DNA from: Runella sp. SP2
Lineage (GTDB): Bacteria; Bacteroidota; Bacteroidia; Cytophagales; Spirosomataceae
NCBI RefSeq assembly: GCF_003711225.1
Contig: NZ_CP031030.1
Coordinates: 3,720,001-3,784,000 of the forward strand
Direction: 5' to 3'
Length of the DNA: 64,000 bases
Shown: positions 11,401-19,846 of the stretch, piece after piece
Layout: each line of letters starts with the position of its first letter
Numbering within the stretch: position 1 is the first letter of the stretch
Program-made: the position numbers and the translations under genes
Notes under the pieces: model-generated
What the model was told of the DNA's origin: nothing
The model's input: the letters and a program-made list of their open reading frames with translations, nothing else
The model's database searches: none

Positions 11401-11847
11401 TGGGCCAACTTTTTGGCATGTTCTAATCGTTGGCGCACTACATTCATCTCCTCCACTTATCCAGAAAACGGGTGAGTTGGCGGCTGTACAGATTTGCGTG
11501 AAAGAGGCAGGCATAATTGGTGTACGAAACGCCGCTACATTTGGAGTAATACAGACACTATTTTGGTTTGCATTTTTCTGAATGCCATAGCTGTAAATGG
11601 TTTCGTCCTTATAAAAAACATTGTTGTTTGTGCCGTCTTTATGATAAAATTTGTAGGCGGGGTAGCCAAACCCCGTAAAATCATTGACAGGAACAATAAC
11701 TTCAGTAGTAGTAACGGGGCAATTGGTCTGCGCCTCAGCAGTGCTAAGGCAGCTCGAAAGCCCGATAATAAACCAAAACGCAACCCACAAAAACGACTTC
11801 AAATGTTTTTGGGATAAATGATTCAGTGAATGGATAATTGAGCTCAT
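6469..11847 (-). CDS. Giant T9SS-exported modular surface protein
   Basis: The frame is open to 11982, but the ATG at 11847 is chosen because it directly precedes a credible signal peptide (MSSIIHSL..., hydrophobic core LWVAFWFIIGLSS, cleavage near AEA|QT). From there it is 1792 aa. The N-terminal third contains repeated cysteine-bearing units with a C-G-x2-x-G-x-Y pattern (for example CGTTAGTYTQTG and CGVLNGTYVQTG). Ig-like modules with YQWKKNG and two glycine-rich repeats starting YNVTGGG follow. The C-terminal 670 or so residues are almost identical to those of the 2527-6099 product and end in a type A T9SS sorting domain. Role inferred: surface adhesin or matrix protein. No enzymatic motif seen. 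Confidence 0.88.
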   Translation of the reverse strand: MSSIIHSLNHLSQKHLKSFLWVAFWFIIGLSSCLSTAEAQTNCPVTTTEVIVPVNDFTGFGYPAYKFYHKDGTNNNVFYKDETIYSYGIQKNANQNSVCITPNVAAFRTPIMPASFTQICTAANSPVFWISGGDECSAPTIRTCQKVGPQQYLYSQVQHFQATATGDFTVAFNNSDGTTVSLTILERYAVYTDCGNLAGNYVEKGTLNGKKKFVDSDNNELYYDAPNAQWVVSGSMGIAYKAASTADAPPTCDWTVVNSGCVGGNIKVAYGEYIQPANTFAASVLVNTGCLSHFNGTYYLSGIVDERPVYKRSDGEELKFDKSSLRWKIGGGVNGQLSNVTTTKTVPTSCWQASTGGSCDLSTINFTLSTNLQVANPIVMCVKSGCGTTAGTYTQTGISNERPDLKDDDQNRLYYWGAGDPNHPEGWYIRNSMNVSLFYNSSTNTAPPTTGWVPFTTDGANCHSSITVSSGECPPCPTPTTTISYAGSPFCSTVTEGTVTLTGASGGSYSSTTGLTIDAQTGKIDPSKSTAGSYTVTYTVDNDGCLEVITTNVVIAPIVMPTASISVSPTGTVLPGTSLTFTATIGNQGGEPHYQWKKNGTNIPQAWSSTYTSANFENGDKITFEVTNNDFCGATKTSNEIVVSIEDPCAKTPTNIVISGLSCGDYNGTYVPAGKENGAPKWILQDRNLIRWTGSLWELYDSEGWPVATNSTGSVSNLPCTGWVTDANVGCSGTPILSGGCGPLRNLATPSVNIGANPSGSITAGTSVTFTATPANGGTTPSYQWKKNGNDVGTNSATYTDAALVNGDKITCVMTSGETCTASATATSNEIEMSVTIANPIKICVSDACGVLNGTYVQTGMTNGKPKLVLDLGGGDAMVLEYSKGIPATGTLQWNINRTTNNLEAHPYIYSNPSTSNTPPLTGWVSNNKFCAVPNFTAGECAPPCVPPTSYNVTGGGPYCSGSGGSVVGLASSQAGVNYQLKKGGSNIGSVVAGTGSAISFGNQTEAGTYTVEATNTTGNCVATMSGNVVVSVVAQPVAYNVTGGGSFCQGGSGVVVGLSGSETGVSYQLKKGGVNVGSVVAGTGSAISFGVQSGGTYTVEATKTGGAAPARIGVGAAAQPSTVTCTQAMTGSAEVKVQTKPTIVLNTLQQTLNEGNTQVFCDTDANPVNGLQFTVSGLCVVGNPVWRVQVGGGSWSDWSATAPVSQSSNNQPHRYQAACDASCPVTYTSPIELTINYRASVPQNVSMLVDGVTVAAGETKEVCSLTNSPMAFTANCGAGELLLYSVDGGEYSAGVPLGLVDSQFHNYRVRCRKSDGTSSCVESESGVMRLKLVGIPAAPTVSLSPTTSCNPASIFSGQSSCGSLRTVWYNATTNVALSSLPSTVPSETSSYYARCQTENGCVSEKSNVVTFTVTPVNVAPIVTVSQDVVCTGTTVTVSANCPVGSTTSWNTGVSTPSFEVAFSNVTKQSYWAKCVFEGGCQSAESNRKEVYWQAFVVSLINIGESKSGIKSNDRAAWSSQFITADGGPELDQSTQQSPTLYYVENVNKMAPRYWTIHADACALGTNGSLTFDMLATPEMGVIRSFNTHENNAPYFMYANREGWTELYAQNHPAYGFYEDNGSGGNVYDAGLPKGLYKLSIRYWDMKGWGSIYPSTRKPQGNVLAYQEYWFRIQSKDGVGVGAAREMANGQEAKGKVQGSDNGKQLTDNGVFATVLPNPVTNILRLKVQDSKGQMVQTSLTDAVGREVLSRHFRPETNTHQEEFGVSELPTGIYFLRVKSEAFQSTLKVVKL

Positions 11848-12062
11848 GATCGGTAAATGAAACTTAGAGTGATGATTTTTCGCAGAAGATATGTAGTTTT
11901 GTAAGAGACCAAGCACACTTATGGATGTACCAAAAGTAGAGTGGCTCGGTGGGACAAAATAGCCCAAAATGGCATAATTCATGAACAGTGCTTTTTACTA
12001 CTTGAACCTGCCTTTTTGGTACATTAAATCATAAATCCAACCATTGGAATCAACCCTAGCTC

Positions 12063-12779
12063 GTGAAAATCAATACCCTCATCATTGACGACAATCCCAA
12101 TTGGCGCCTGACTTTAAGTAAGTTTGTGGAAATGAACCCCGTTTTGAAGTTGGTAGCCGTTTGTGAATCTGCTTTTGAAGCGTACGCCAAACTCACTGAA
12201 AATGAGGTTGACTTACTCATTTGTGACATTGAAATGCCCGATATTTCGGGAATAGGCTTAGCCAAAAGCCTGCCCAACGGCCCTTTGATTATTTTTGTGA
12301 CGTCTCACCAAGAATATGCCTTAGACTGTTACGAAGTTTCACCCGTTGATTTTCTGCTCAAACCCCTCAACTTCGAGCGCTTCCTGCAAAGCATCGAAAA
12401 GGTACGTAAACGCCTCCTCAGCCAACCCGAAGACATATCACTGAGCCCCTATTTTTTCGTAAAAGATGGGCATAATTACGAGCAAGTTCTCTACCACAAT
12501 GTGCTCTATATGAAAGCACAAGAGCACTTTTTGCACATTGTCACCCCCAACCACACCTATACTCCAATGCTTTCGATTTCAAAAATGGAAGAGCAACTCA
12601 AAGGAGATGTCTTTTTGAGGGTACATCGGTCGTACTTGGTGCATCGGTTGGCCATTGCTACCATTACCAAAGACGATGTCATTTTGAGCAACGGCGAGAA
12701 AATTCCGATTGGAGATCAGTATCGCGCCAAAATCAATCGCCAACACATTGGGGGCAACCTCATTAACCGAAATGGCTAA
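12063..12779 (+). CDS. LytTR-family response regulator
   Basis: 238 aa from a GTG start; no suitable ATG precedes the receiver. Residues 1 to about 120 form a REC domain with the acidic pair D9/D10, phospho-acceptor D55 (motif LLICDIEMPD), a Thr/Ser at FVTS and the conserved Lys in FLLKPL. Residues about 137-235 form a LytTR DNA-binding domain (MKAQEHFLHI, VHRSYLV). It probably controls transcription in response to one or more of the three kinases that follow 53 bp downstream on the same strand. It diverges from the surface-protein gene whose start is 215 bp away, so that gene is a plausible target. The regulon itself cannot be read from the sequence. Confidence 0.92.
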   Translation: MKINTLIIDDNPNWRLTLSKFVEMNPVLKLVAVCESAFEAYAKLTENEVDLLICDIEMPDISGIGLAKSLPNGPLIIFVTSHQEYALDCYEVSPVDFLLKPLNFERFLQSIEKVRKRLLSQPEDISLSPYFFVKDGHNYEQVLYHNVLYMKAQEHFLHIVTPNHTYTPMLSISKMEEQLKGDVFLRVHRSYLVHRLAIATITKDDVILSNGEKIPIGDQYRAKINRQHIGGNLINRNG

Positions 12780-12832
12780 GTAATCACCAAGCACCACCTA
12801 TTTTTTGCTTTTATTCTCTAAATACCCTATCA

Positions 12833-14668
12833 ATGAAGTGTATTTACCTACTCCTGTGTTTTGAATTTACCCTCCAGATTGCGCTTAAAGCCCAAAATAA
12901 ATCAAGTTTTGACAGCCTGAAAACGGCCTTTTCAAAAGCAACTTCCGATACGGCAAAGTTGCGTATTCTATTTGCGGATAGACCCATGAAATACATGAGT
13001 AATTCTGATGGACTGCTGACGCTTTACCAAGAGGGATACATGCTGGCGAAACGGAAAAATGACAAAGTTGCTCGATTCAGAGCGATACACTACACGGCGT
13101 TGACATATATGTATGGTAAATTAAACGAGGAACTAGCCTACAAATGGCTTCAAAAAGCATTGGTAGAAGCAACCGCCGCAAAAAATAATCTATTTATTGG
13201 GACAGTCTATTACGCCATGGGAATTATACATGATCATCAAGGAAACCGAGACGAAATGTATAAAGCTTTCTTTAAGTCGGCCGACTATATTGAAAAAGCT
13301 CCCGACCCCGTTGTTGGCCCGTTTAATGCGCTTTCTGTAACCTTAGAAAATGATAAAAGGTGGGAAGAACAACTCTCCATCAACAAAAGAATGGTGGCTT
13401 TGATGGAACGAACCAAGGCCCCCCTAACCCAACTGGTGATTGCTTATGATGCGTTGGTTAATGCGTTAAGGCACTTCCCTAACCGAAAACAAGAGTTCGC
13501 TTATTACCGTAACAAAACCCTGGCAACGATAGACAGCGTACCCATGTCGGCTATTACACCCGATGTTCTGTTAATTATTGCTTCTGTTTGCCATAAGTAC
13601 AATCGTTCTGATTTAGCTATAAACTATGCACAACAAATACTTAATTGGGGTGACAAAAACGGGGATCTCGCTTCTAAATGCCTTGCAAATAGTTTTTTAT
13701 CGGAGGTGTATGAAGAACAAAAAAATTATCAACTTGCACTTAAATATTCAAGACAATTTCACATTTTAGATACCCAACATATTGAAAGCCGTTTAAAAGA
13801 CGACGCAGGCAAAAAGATCATTAAAGCCCAAGCCGACTATGAAATTGCCCTTAAACAAAATGAGGTAGAAAGGCAACAACTATACACATATTTGTCGATT
13901 GCTGTAGCTGTATTAGTGATTATGCTGAGTATTGCCATTTATTATATTTATCGCCGTGAGCAGGCTCGAAAAGCTGAATTTCAACAGCTCAACGCCACCA
14001 AAGACAAACTCTTCGCCATCCTCTCGCACGACCTGCGCTCGCCCGTGGGCGTCCTCGAAAACAACGTCATGCTCACCAACTGGGGTGCACTGACCCAAGA
14101 GGAATTTGTTGAAGCTACCCAAAGTTTGGGACAAGAAATTAGGCAAGTAAGAACCATGCTCGACAACGTACTGCATTGGTCTATTTCGCAACTTGGGGGC
14201 ATGAAACCAAACCCAAAAACAACTTATGTCTTGCCCATCATTGAGGCTGAAACCAAACTATTATACGCCAGTGCCGAAGCCAAAAGGATAAAAATAACCA
14301 GTCTCATTTCGCCCCAAGCGCAGTTGGTGATTGATTCAAACCATTTGGCCATCATCATCAGAAATTTGCTGCAAAATGCCATCAAATTTACCCCTGCTCA
14401 AGGAGAAATCAGCATAAAAAGCGCCGAAAAAGGAAAGCAATTCCAGCTCGAAATCAAAGACACTGGGATGGGAATCTCCCAAGAACGAGTGCGTAAGTTG
14501 TTTACAATTGACGAAAACTCTTCTCAGCAAGGTACTTCCCAAGAAAAGGGGACGGGACTAGGATTGGTCTTGGTGAAAGAATTAGTAGAGGCCAATAAGG
14601 GAACCATTGAAATCGAAAGTGAGCTAGGTGAAGGGACTACATTTTCCATCACTTTTCAGCAATCCTAA
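12833..14668 (+). CDS. TPR-containing membrane sensor histidine kinase (kinase 1)
   Basis: 611 aa. It has a signal peptide (1 to about 20), a helical TPR-like sensor region (about 35-335) and a transmembrane helix (about 351-372). A HisKA domain carries phospho-acceptor H399 in ILSHDLRSPVG. The HATPase_c domain shows the N box (NLLQNAIKF), G1 (DTGMGIS) and G2 (GTGLGLVLVKELVE). First of three tandem kinases after a LytTR regulator. Its catalytic half is about 97% identical in DNA to that of kinase 2, whereas its sensor half is much more diverged. The sensor should lie in the periplasm, with the kinase in the cytoplasm. Confidence 0.92.
   Translation: MKCIYLLLCFEFTLQIALKAQNKSSFDSLKTAFSKATSDTAKLRILFADRPMKYMSNSDGLLTLYQEGYMLAKRKNDKVARFRAIHYTALTYMYGKLNEELAYKWLQKALVEATAAKNNLFIGTVYYAMGIIHDHQGNRDEMYKAFFKSADYIEKAPDPVVGPFNALSVTLENDKRWEEQLSINKRMVALMERTKAPLTQLVIAYDALVNALRHFPNRKQEFAYYRNKTLATIDSVPMSAITPDVLLIIASVCHKYNRSDLAINYAQQILNWGDKNGDLASKCLANSFLSEVYEEQKNYQLALKYSRQFHILDTQHIESRLKDDAGKKIIKAQADYEIALKQNEVERQQLYTYLSIAVAVLVIMLSIAIYYIYRREQARKAEFQQLNATKDKLFAILSHDLRSPVGVLENNVMLTNWGALTQEEFVEATQSLGQEIRQVRTMLDNVLHWSISQLGGMKPNPKTTYVLPIIEAETKLLYASAEAKRIKITSLISPQAQLVIDSNHLAIIIRNLLQNAIKFTPAQGEISIKSAEKGKQFQLEIKDTGMGISQERVRKLFTIDENSSQQGTSQEKGTGLGLVLVKELVEANKGTIEIESELGEGTTFSITFQQS
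13988..14668 (+). repeat. Homogenised kinase-domain block, copy in kinase 1
   Basis: This 681-bp segment, from the codon for L386 to the stop, aligns without gaps to 15882-16562 with roughly twenty differences. Sequence similarity falls sharply upstream of it, which indicates gene conversion or a recent partial duplication. Confidence 0.85.
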
Positions 14669-14711
14669 AAAGCAAAAAATGAATTAATTGAGAAATTATA
14701 AACAACTCACC

Positions 14712-16562
14712 ATGTCCCGAATTTTAGTCTTTCTTGGGGTCATTTTGTGTGCGCTTTCATCCACCCAAGCACAACAAAAAGCTGCCGCAAGCAAAATAGA
14801 TAGTTTAGCCAAGCATTTTTATTCTGCCAAAACGAATGCCTCAAAAATTCAGGTAATGCTCAACGCGCCCAAACGAATTGATGCGTATTTTGAAAAACCT
14901 GACCCTATTATAGACCTCTACCAAAAAGCACTTAAAATAGCAAAAAGTAGGGATGACAAAAAAAGCATCATCTCTTTTTTGATAGAGATAGCCCATCTTA
15001 AGATGTACACTGTTTTGGATGAGCCACAAGCATTCAGCCTATATTCGCAAGCTTTAAAATATGCTGAAGAAACAAATGACTTCGCCCTCTGCGCCCAAAT
15101 ATGCAAAGAAATGGCGACCATTAGCGAACATCAAAACTTCAAGGCTGAAATGTATAAATATTTGTTGAAGTCTGTCGAATATACCGAAAAATCGCCAATT
15201 GCTTTTTTGAACGCTTATAAGTGGCTGAAATACATGTACTTAGAAGACAACCGAATAGATGATGCCCTAAAAATCAGCAATCAGTGTATAAAGCATGTCA
15301 ATGAGCGCTCAGCCTCAGTAGAACAGAAAGCATTGGCTTATGGATATTTGTATGAAGTCTTGAAGAAAATACCTAGCAAAAAAGAAGAAGCCAAGACGTG
15401 CCGGAAGCGAACCGTGGCATTCCTAAAGAATGTAAAAGAGGAGAGTGCATATGATCATTTAGAGGATATAGCTACGGTTTGTTATGAGGTGGAGCAATAT
15501 GAATTAGCTATTGAATTTGCAAGCCGTATTTTTAGCCGATCAAGCGTTAATAAGCACATTGTGCTCAATAAAATGCTTTGTTATAAGATAATTGCTGATT
15601 CGTACGAGCGGCTCGGGCAGTACCAAAAAAGTTTAGAGAATTACAAAAAATATTCGGAGCTATATGTAAATTTTTTAAAATCTACGGTAAGTTTAGAGTC
15701 AGGCAGAAAAGTAATTCGAGCCGAAGGCGAACGTAACCTGCTGATGAAGCAAAACGAGGTAGAAAAAGAGCGATTTTATCGAAATTTGAGTTTTGCCATT
15801 GCGGCTTTTGTACTTCTTTTGGGAGGAGTTGTATTAGCTTTTTATAAACGTGAACAAAGACAAAAAAGGGAGTTAACCCAACTCAACGCCACCAAAGACA
15901 AACTCTTCGCCATCCTCTCGCACGACCTGCGCTCGCCCGTGGGCGTCCTCGAAAACAACGTCATGCTCACCCATTGGGGAGCACTGACCCAAGAGGAATT
16001 TGTTGAAGCTACCCAAAGTTTGGGACAAGAAATTAGACAAGTAAGAACCATGCTCGACAACGTACTGCATTGGTCTATTTCGCAACTTGGGGGCATGAAA
16101 CCAAACCCAAAAACAACTTATGTCTTGCCCATCATTGAGGCTGAAACCAAACTATTATACGCCAGTGCCGAAGCCAAAAGGATAAAAATAACCAGTCTCA
16201 TTGCGCCTCAAGCGCAGTTGGTGATTGATTCAAACCATTTGGCCATCATCATCAGAAATTTGCTGCAAAATGCCATCAAATTTACCCCTGCTCAAGGAGA
16301 AATCAGCATAAAAAGTACCGAAAAAGGAAAGCAATTCCAGCTCGAAATCAAAGACACTGGGATGGGAATCTCCCAAGAAAGAGTGCGTAAGTTGTTTACC
16401 ATTAACGAAAAATCTTCTCAGCAAGGTACTTCCCAAGAAAAGGGGACGGGGCTAGGATTGGTCTTGGTGAAAGAATTAGTAGAGGCCAATAAGGGAACCA
16501 TAGAAATCGAAAGTGAGCTAGGTAAAGGGACTACATTTTTCATCACGTTTCAGCAATCTTAA
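14712..16562 (+). CDS. TPR-containing membrane sensor histidine kinase (kinase 2)
   Basis: 616 aa from the ATG at 14712. An in-frame TTG at 14688 is rejected because the signal peptide MSRILVFLGVILCA starts at the ATG, exactly as in kinase 3. Signal peptide about 1-20, TPR-like sensor about 25-340, transmembrane helix about 360-382, HisKA with H404 in ILSHDLRSPVG, HATPase_c with NLLQNAIKF and GTGLGLVLVKE. The sensor half resembles kinase 3, while the catalytic half is nearly identical to kinase 1, so this gene is a mosaic of its neighbours. It is presumably co-transcribed with kinase 1 (gap 43 bp). Confidence 0.92.
   Translation: MSRILVFLGVILCALSSTQAQQKAAASKIDSLAKHFYSAKTNASKIQVMLNAPKRIDAYFEKPDPIIDLYQKALKIAKSRDDKKSIISFLIEIAHLKMYTVLDEPQAFSLYSQALKYAEETNDFALCAQICKEMATISEHQNFKAEMYKYLLKSVEYTEKSPIAFLNAYKWLKYMYLEDNRIDDALKISNQCIKHVNERSASVEQKALAYGYLYEVLKKIPSKKEEAKTCRKRTVAFLKNVKEESAYDHLEDIATVCYEVEQYELAIEFASRIFSRSSVNKHIVLNKMLCYKIIADSYERLGQYQKSLENYKKYSELYVNFLKSTVSLESGRKVIRAEGERNLLMKQNEVEKERFYRNLSFAIAAFVLLLGGVVLAFYKREQRQKRELTQLNATKDKLFAILSHDLRSPVGVLENNVMLTHWGALTQEEFVEATQSLGQEIRQVRTMLDNVLHWSISQLGGMKPNPKTTYVLPIIEAETKLLYASAEAKRIKITSLIAPQAQLVIDSNHLAIIIRNLLQNAIKFTPAQGEISIKSTEKGKQFQLEIKDTGMGISQERVRKLFTINEKSSQQGTSQEKGTGLGLVLVKELVEANKGTIEIESELGKGTTFFITFQQS
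15882..16562 (+). repeat. Homogenised kinase-domain block, copy in kinase 2
   Basis: Gap-free partner of 13988-14668. The first 230 or so bp, up to the codons for GGMKPNPK, are also closely similar in kinase 3 (from 17812). Kinase 3 diverges after that point. Confidence 0.85.
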
Positions 16563-16641
16563 AAAGTAAAATTTGCTAACTAACCGACCTTCCCCGCAAG
16601 TGAATTTTTATAGATTAATCAAGAAATTATAACAACTCACC

Positions 16642-18489
16642 ATGTCCCGAATTTTCGTCCTACTTGGGATCATTTTGTGTGCGCTTTCATCTGCCCAGGC
16701 ACAACAAAAAGCTACCGTAAGCAAAATAGATAGTTTGGCTAAACTCTTCGATACCGCCCAAAGCAATGTCAAAAAAATTCAGGTAATGCTCGAAGCTCCT
16801 AAACGAGTTGATACCTATTTTGAAAAACCTGCCCCTATCCTAAATCTCTATAAAAAAGCCCTCATACTTGCCGAAAGCATCGGCGATAAGAAAAGCACTA
16901 TATCACTTTTAATAGAGATTGCTTATTTTGAGATGTATATCACGTTTGATGAGCCCAAAGCCTTCCAACTATATTCCCAAGCTTTAACTTATGCCGAAGA
17001 AGAGAAAGATTATGCCTCCTGTGCTAAAATAGGTTTTGAATTAGCAGCCATCAACGAGCATCAAAACCTTAGGAATGAAATGTATAAGTACTTTTCAAAA
17101 GCAATAGAATTCAATCAAAAATCGCAGGTTTTATATCTTAGGCCCTACCGTTGGGCTTATGCGATGTATTTGGAGGATAATCGAATCAATGAGGCCCTCG
17201 AAGTGGGTAGGCAGGCCGTCCGTTACGTGGATGAGCGTTCAGCTCCAGCTGAGTTTAAGGCATTGGCCTACGGATATTACTACGCTGTATTAAAGCGAAT
17301 GCCTAACAAACAACAAGAAGCCGCTATTTATAAGAATAGGATTGTGGAGCTATTAAGGCAATTTAAAACTCTTTCGGAAACAAATCAATCAGACGATATT
17401 GCCACTGTTTGTTATGAAGTTGAGCAATATAAATTAGCCATTTTCTTTGCCAATCAATTGTTTACAAAAACAGATATGGATAGTCAGCTTGAGGCTTCCA
17501 AGGTACATTGTTACGAAATGCTTTCGGCTTCTTACGAACGCTTGGGAGACTACCAGAAAAGTTTAGAACTCTACAAAGAATACTCGACTGCTTATGTAAA
17601 GGTGCTTAAAAATATGCTCACTTTAGAATCAGGTAGGAAGGTCATTCGAAGCGAAGGTGAACGTAACCTACTTATGAAACAAAAAGAGGTAGAAAAAGAG
17701 CGGTTTTATAAAAATTTAAGTTTTGCCATTGCAGCCTTTATTCTGATTTTAGGAGGTATTGTTTTCTTATTTTATCGAAGAGAACAAAAAACAAAACAAG
17801 AATTAACCCAGCTCAACGCCACCAAAGACAAGCTCTTCGCCATTCTCTCGCACGACCTGCGCTCGCCCGTAGGAGCCCTCGAAAACAACGTCATGCTCAC
17901 CAATTGGGGTGCGCTGACTCAAGATGAATTTGTTGAAACTACCCAAAATTTGGGGCAAGAAATCAGGCAGGTAAGAACCATGCTCGATAACGTACTGCAT
18001 TGGTCGATTTCGCAGCTTGGGGGAATGAAACCAAATCCCAAACGCTTGTCGCTAAATGAAGCCATTCAAGAACAACTAACGCTCCTACAACCTGCTGCCG
18101 ATGCAAAAAACATTACCCTTCGGCTCCAAATAAAGGAATCGGTGTTTGTCAACGCCGATAAAAATCACGTTGCCATTATCTTCCGAAATCTCTTGCAAAA
18201 TGCCATAAAATTTACGCGCTCGGCGGGTACTATCGACTTACTTCACCACGAAGACAACGCCTTTCATTACATTCAGGTCAAGGATACGGGCATTGGGATG
18301 TCGCCGCAGCAACTCGCGCAGCTTTTTCAATTGGGAGAACAAAACTCACGCCAAGGTACTGCCGCTGAAAAAGGGACAGGACTGGGTCTTGTGTTGGTGA
18401 AAGAATTGGTAGAAGCCAATGGGGGCAGCATTGATGTCACTAGCCACCCCGACGAAGGAACAAGCTTTTCTCTCCGTTTTCCAAAATAA
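16642..18489 (+). CDS. TPR-containing membrane sensor histidine kinase (kinase 3)
   Basis: 615 aa. Architecture as kinase 2: signal peptide MSRIFVLLGIILCA, TPR-like sensor, transmembrane helix near residues 360-382, HisKA with H404 in ILSHDLRSPVG, HATPase_c with NLLQNAIKF, DTGIGMS and GTGLGLVLVKE. The leader just before the ATG (AACAACTCACCATGTCCCG) is shared with kinase 2, so the two genes arose by tandem duplication. After GGMKPNPK the ATP-binding half differs from kinases 1 and 2, for example RLSLNEAIQEQ in place of TTYVLPIIEAE. The gene ends 12 bp before the convergent helicase gene. Confidence 0.92.
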   Translation: MSRIFVLLGIILCALSSAQAQQKATVSKIDSLAKLFDTAQSNVKKIQVMLEAPKRVDTYFEKPAPILNLYKKALILAESIGDKKSTISLLIEIAYFEMYITFDEPKAFQLYSQALTYAEEEKDYASCAKIGFELAAINEHQNLRNEMYKYFSKAIEFNQKSQVLYLRPYRWAYAMYLEDNRINEALEVGRQAVRYVDERSAPAEFKALAYGYYYAVLKRMPNKQQEAAIYKNRIVELLRQFKTLSETNQSDDIATVCYEVEQYKLAIFFANQLFTKTDMDSQLEASKVHCYEMLSASYERLGDYQKSLELYKEYSTAYVKVLKNMLTLESGRKVIRSEGERNLLMKQKEVEKERFYKNLSFAIAAFILILGGIVFLFYRREQKTKQELTQLNATKDKLFAILSHDLRSPVGALENNVMLTNWGALTQDEFVETTQNLGQEIRQVRTMLDNVLHWSISQLGGMKPNPKRLSLNEAIQEQLTLLQPAADAKNITLRLQIKESVFVNADKNHVAIIFRNLLQNAIKFTRSAGTIDLLHHEDNAFHYIQVKDTGIGMSPQQLAQLFQLGEQNSRQGTAAEKGTGLGLVLVKELVEANGGSIDVTSHPDEGTSFSLRFPK

Positions 18490-18501
18490 CGACATACGCT
18501 C

Positions 18502-19752
18502 CTACCCTTGCGGTGCAGGCTTTGGGCCTTTTGAGCCTTTGGGAGGGCCGCCTCTTCGGAATGGGCGTTTGTTATTTTTAGGCTTTTTGTTGGACGCCGC
18601 AGGCTTATACTCTGGCCCGTCGCCAAGGCTCGCTGGCAGCACTACCTTTGGCAGTTCTTTGCCAATAAGCCGCTCAATGGCCCCGAGTTTTCTTTGGTCT
18701 TTTTCGTTGATAAACGTCACGGCCGTGCCCGTCGTGGCCGCGCGGGCGGTGCGTCCGATTCGGTGAATGTAATCTTCGGGGTCGTGGGGAGCGTCAAAGT
18801 TTACCACCAAATCAATCCCTTCTACGTCAATCCCACGTGACAAAATATCCGTTCCAATTAGAATAGGCAAAGCCCTGCTTTTAAACTCTCGCAAAATCTC
18901 TTCTCGTTCTTTTTGCTCAAGATCGGAGTGAAACGCTTTGGCCTTTACTTTGGCTTTTCGGAGCTCTTCGTTAAGTTTTTTTACGTTTTCCTTCGTGGAA
19001 GCAAAAATGATGATGCTTTCGTAGCTGCCCTCCTTCAAAATATGTTTTAGCAACGGTATTTTTTGGGCGTCATAGGCCAAATAGATTTGTTGCAAAATTC
19101 CCTCGGCAGGTTTGGCAACGGCAATGCTGATTTGCTCTGGATTCCGCAAAATCGTCTTGGCCAGCGTTCTTATTTTTGGCGGCATGGTTGCCGAAAACAA
19201 AAGCGTTTGGCGTTGTGAGGGCAAATAGCTGATAATCTTGATGATGTCATCATAGAAACCCATGTCTAGCATACGGTCGGCTTCGTCCAAAATCAAGTGT
19301 TGCAGGTGTTTAAAGTTGATTTCGCCCATTTGTAAAAGCGCAATCAAACGCCCTGGCGTAGCAATGATTACATTGCCACCGTCGGCCAAAGCGCGGCGTT
19401 GTTGGCTCCATGCCGCGCCATCACCACCGCCATAAATGGCAATGGAGCTTACGCCCGTAAAATAGCCCAAGCCTTCGATTTGTTGGTCAATTTGGATGGC
19501 TAACTCGCGGGTTGGCGCTAAAACAAGGGTATTGAGGTGCCGAATTTCGTCGGGGGCAATGATAATTTTATTCAGAATTGGCAGCAAATAAGCCGCTGTC
19601 TTACCCGTTCCCGTTTGAGCGCAGGCAATGAGGTCTTTATTGTCAAGAATAACGGGAATTGCTTGGGCTTGGATGGGGGTAGGTTCGTCAAAACCCATGG
19701 CATTTAGACCATCCAAAAGCTCATATTCAAAGTCAAAATCGTCGAAAGTCAA
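18502..19752 (-). CDS. rhlE: DEAD-box ATP-dependent RNA helicase, RhlE-like
   Basis: 416 aa. Q motif (FDEPTPIQAQAIP), Walker A AQTGTGKT, DEAD box (LDEADRMLD), SAT and the C-terminal helicase motifs ending HRIGRTAR are all present in order, so the ATPase core is complete. The last 35 or so residues are basic and rich in Lys, Arg, Gly and Pro, a common RNA-binding tail. Expected role: RNA remodelling in ribosome assembly or mRNA turnover in the cytoplasm. The gene converges on kinase 3 with 12 bp between the two stops. The subfamily name rests on overall layout and is less sure than the family. Confidence 0.93.
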   Translation of the reverse strand: MTFDDFDFEYELLDGLNAMGFDEPTPIQAQAIPVILDNKDLIACAQTGTGKTAAYLLPILNKIIIAPDEIRHLNTLVLAPTRELAIQIDQQIEGLGYFTGVSSIAIYGGGDGAAWSQQRRALADGGNVIIATPGRLIALLQMGEINFKHLQHLILDEADRMLDMGFYDDIIKIISYLPSQRQTLLFSATMPPKIRTLAKTILRNPEQISIAVAKPAEGILQQIYLAYDAQKIPLLKHILKEGSYESIIIFASTKENVKKLNEELRKAKVKAKAFHSDLEQKEREEILREFKSRALPILIGTDILSRGIDVEGIDLVVNFDAPHDPEDYIHRIGRTARAATTGTAVTFINEKDQRKLGAIERLIGKELPKVVLPASLGDGPEYKPAASNKKPKNNKRPFRRGGPPKGSKGPKPAPQG

Positions 19753-19846
19753 TGGTGATGTGATTAAAGGTGAAAATACAAAAATAGATTTTTTAGCACA
19801 ATAATCTACTTATCTCCTCTCTTTTACCACAATAAGCTACCCTCTC

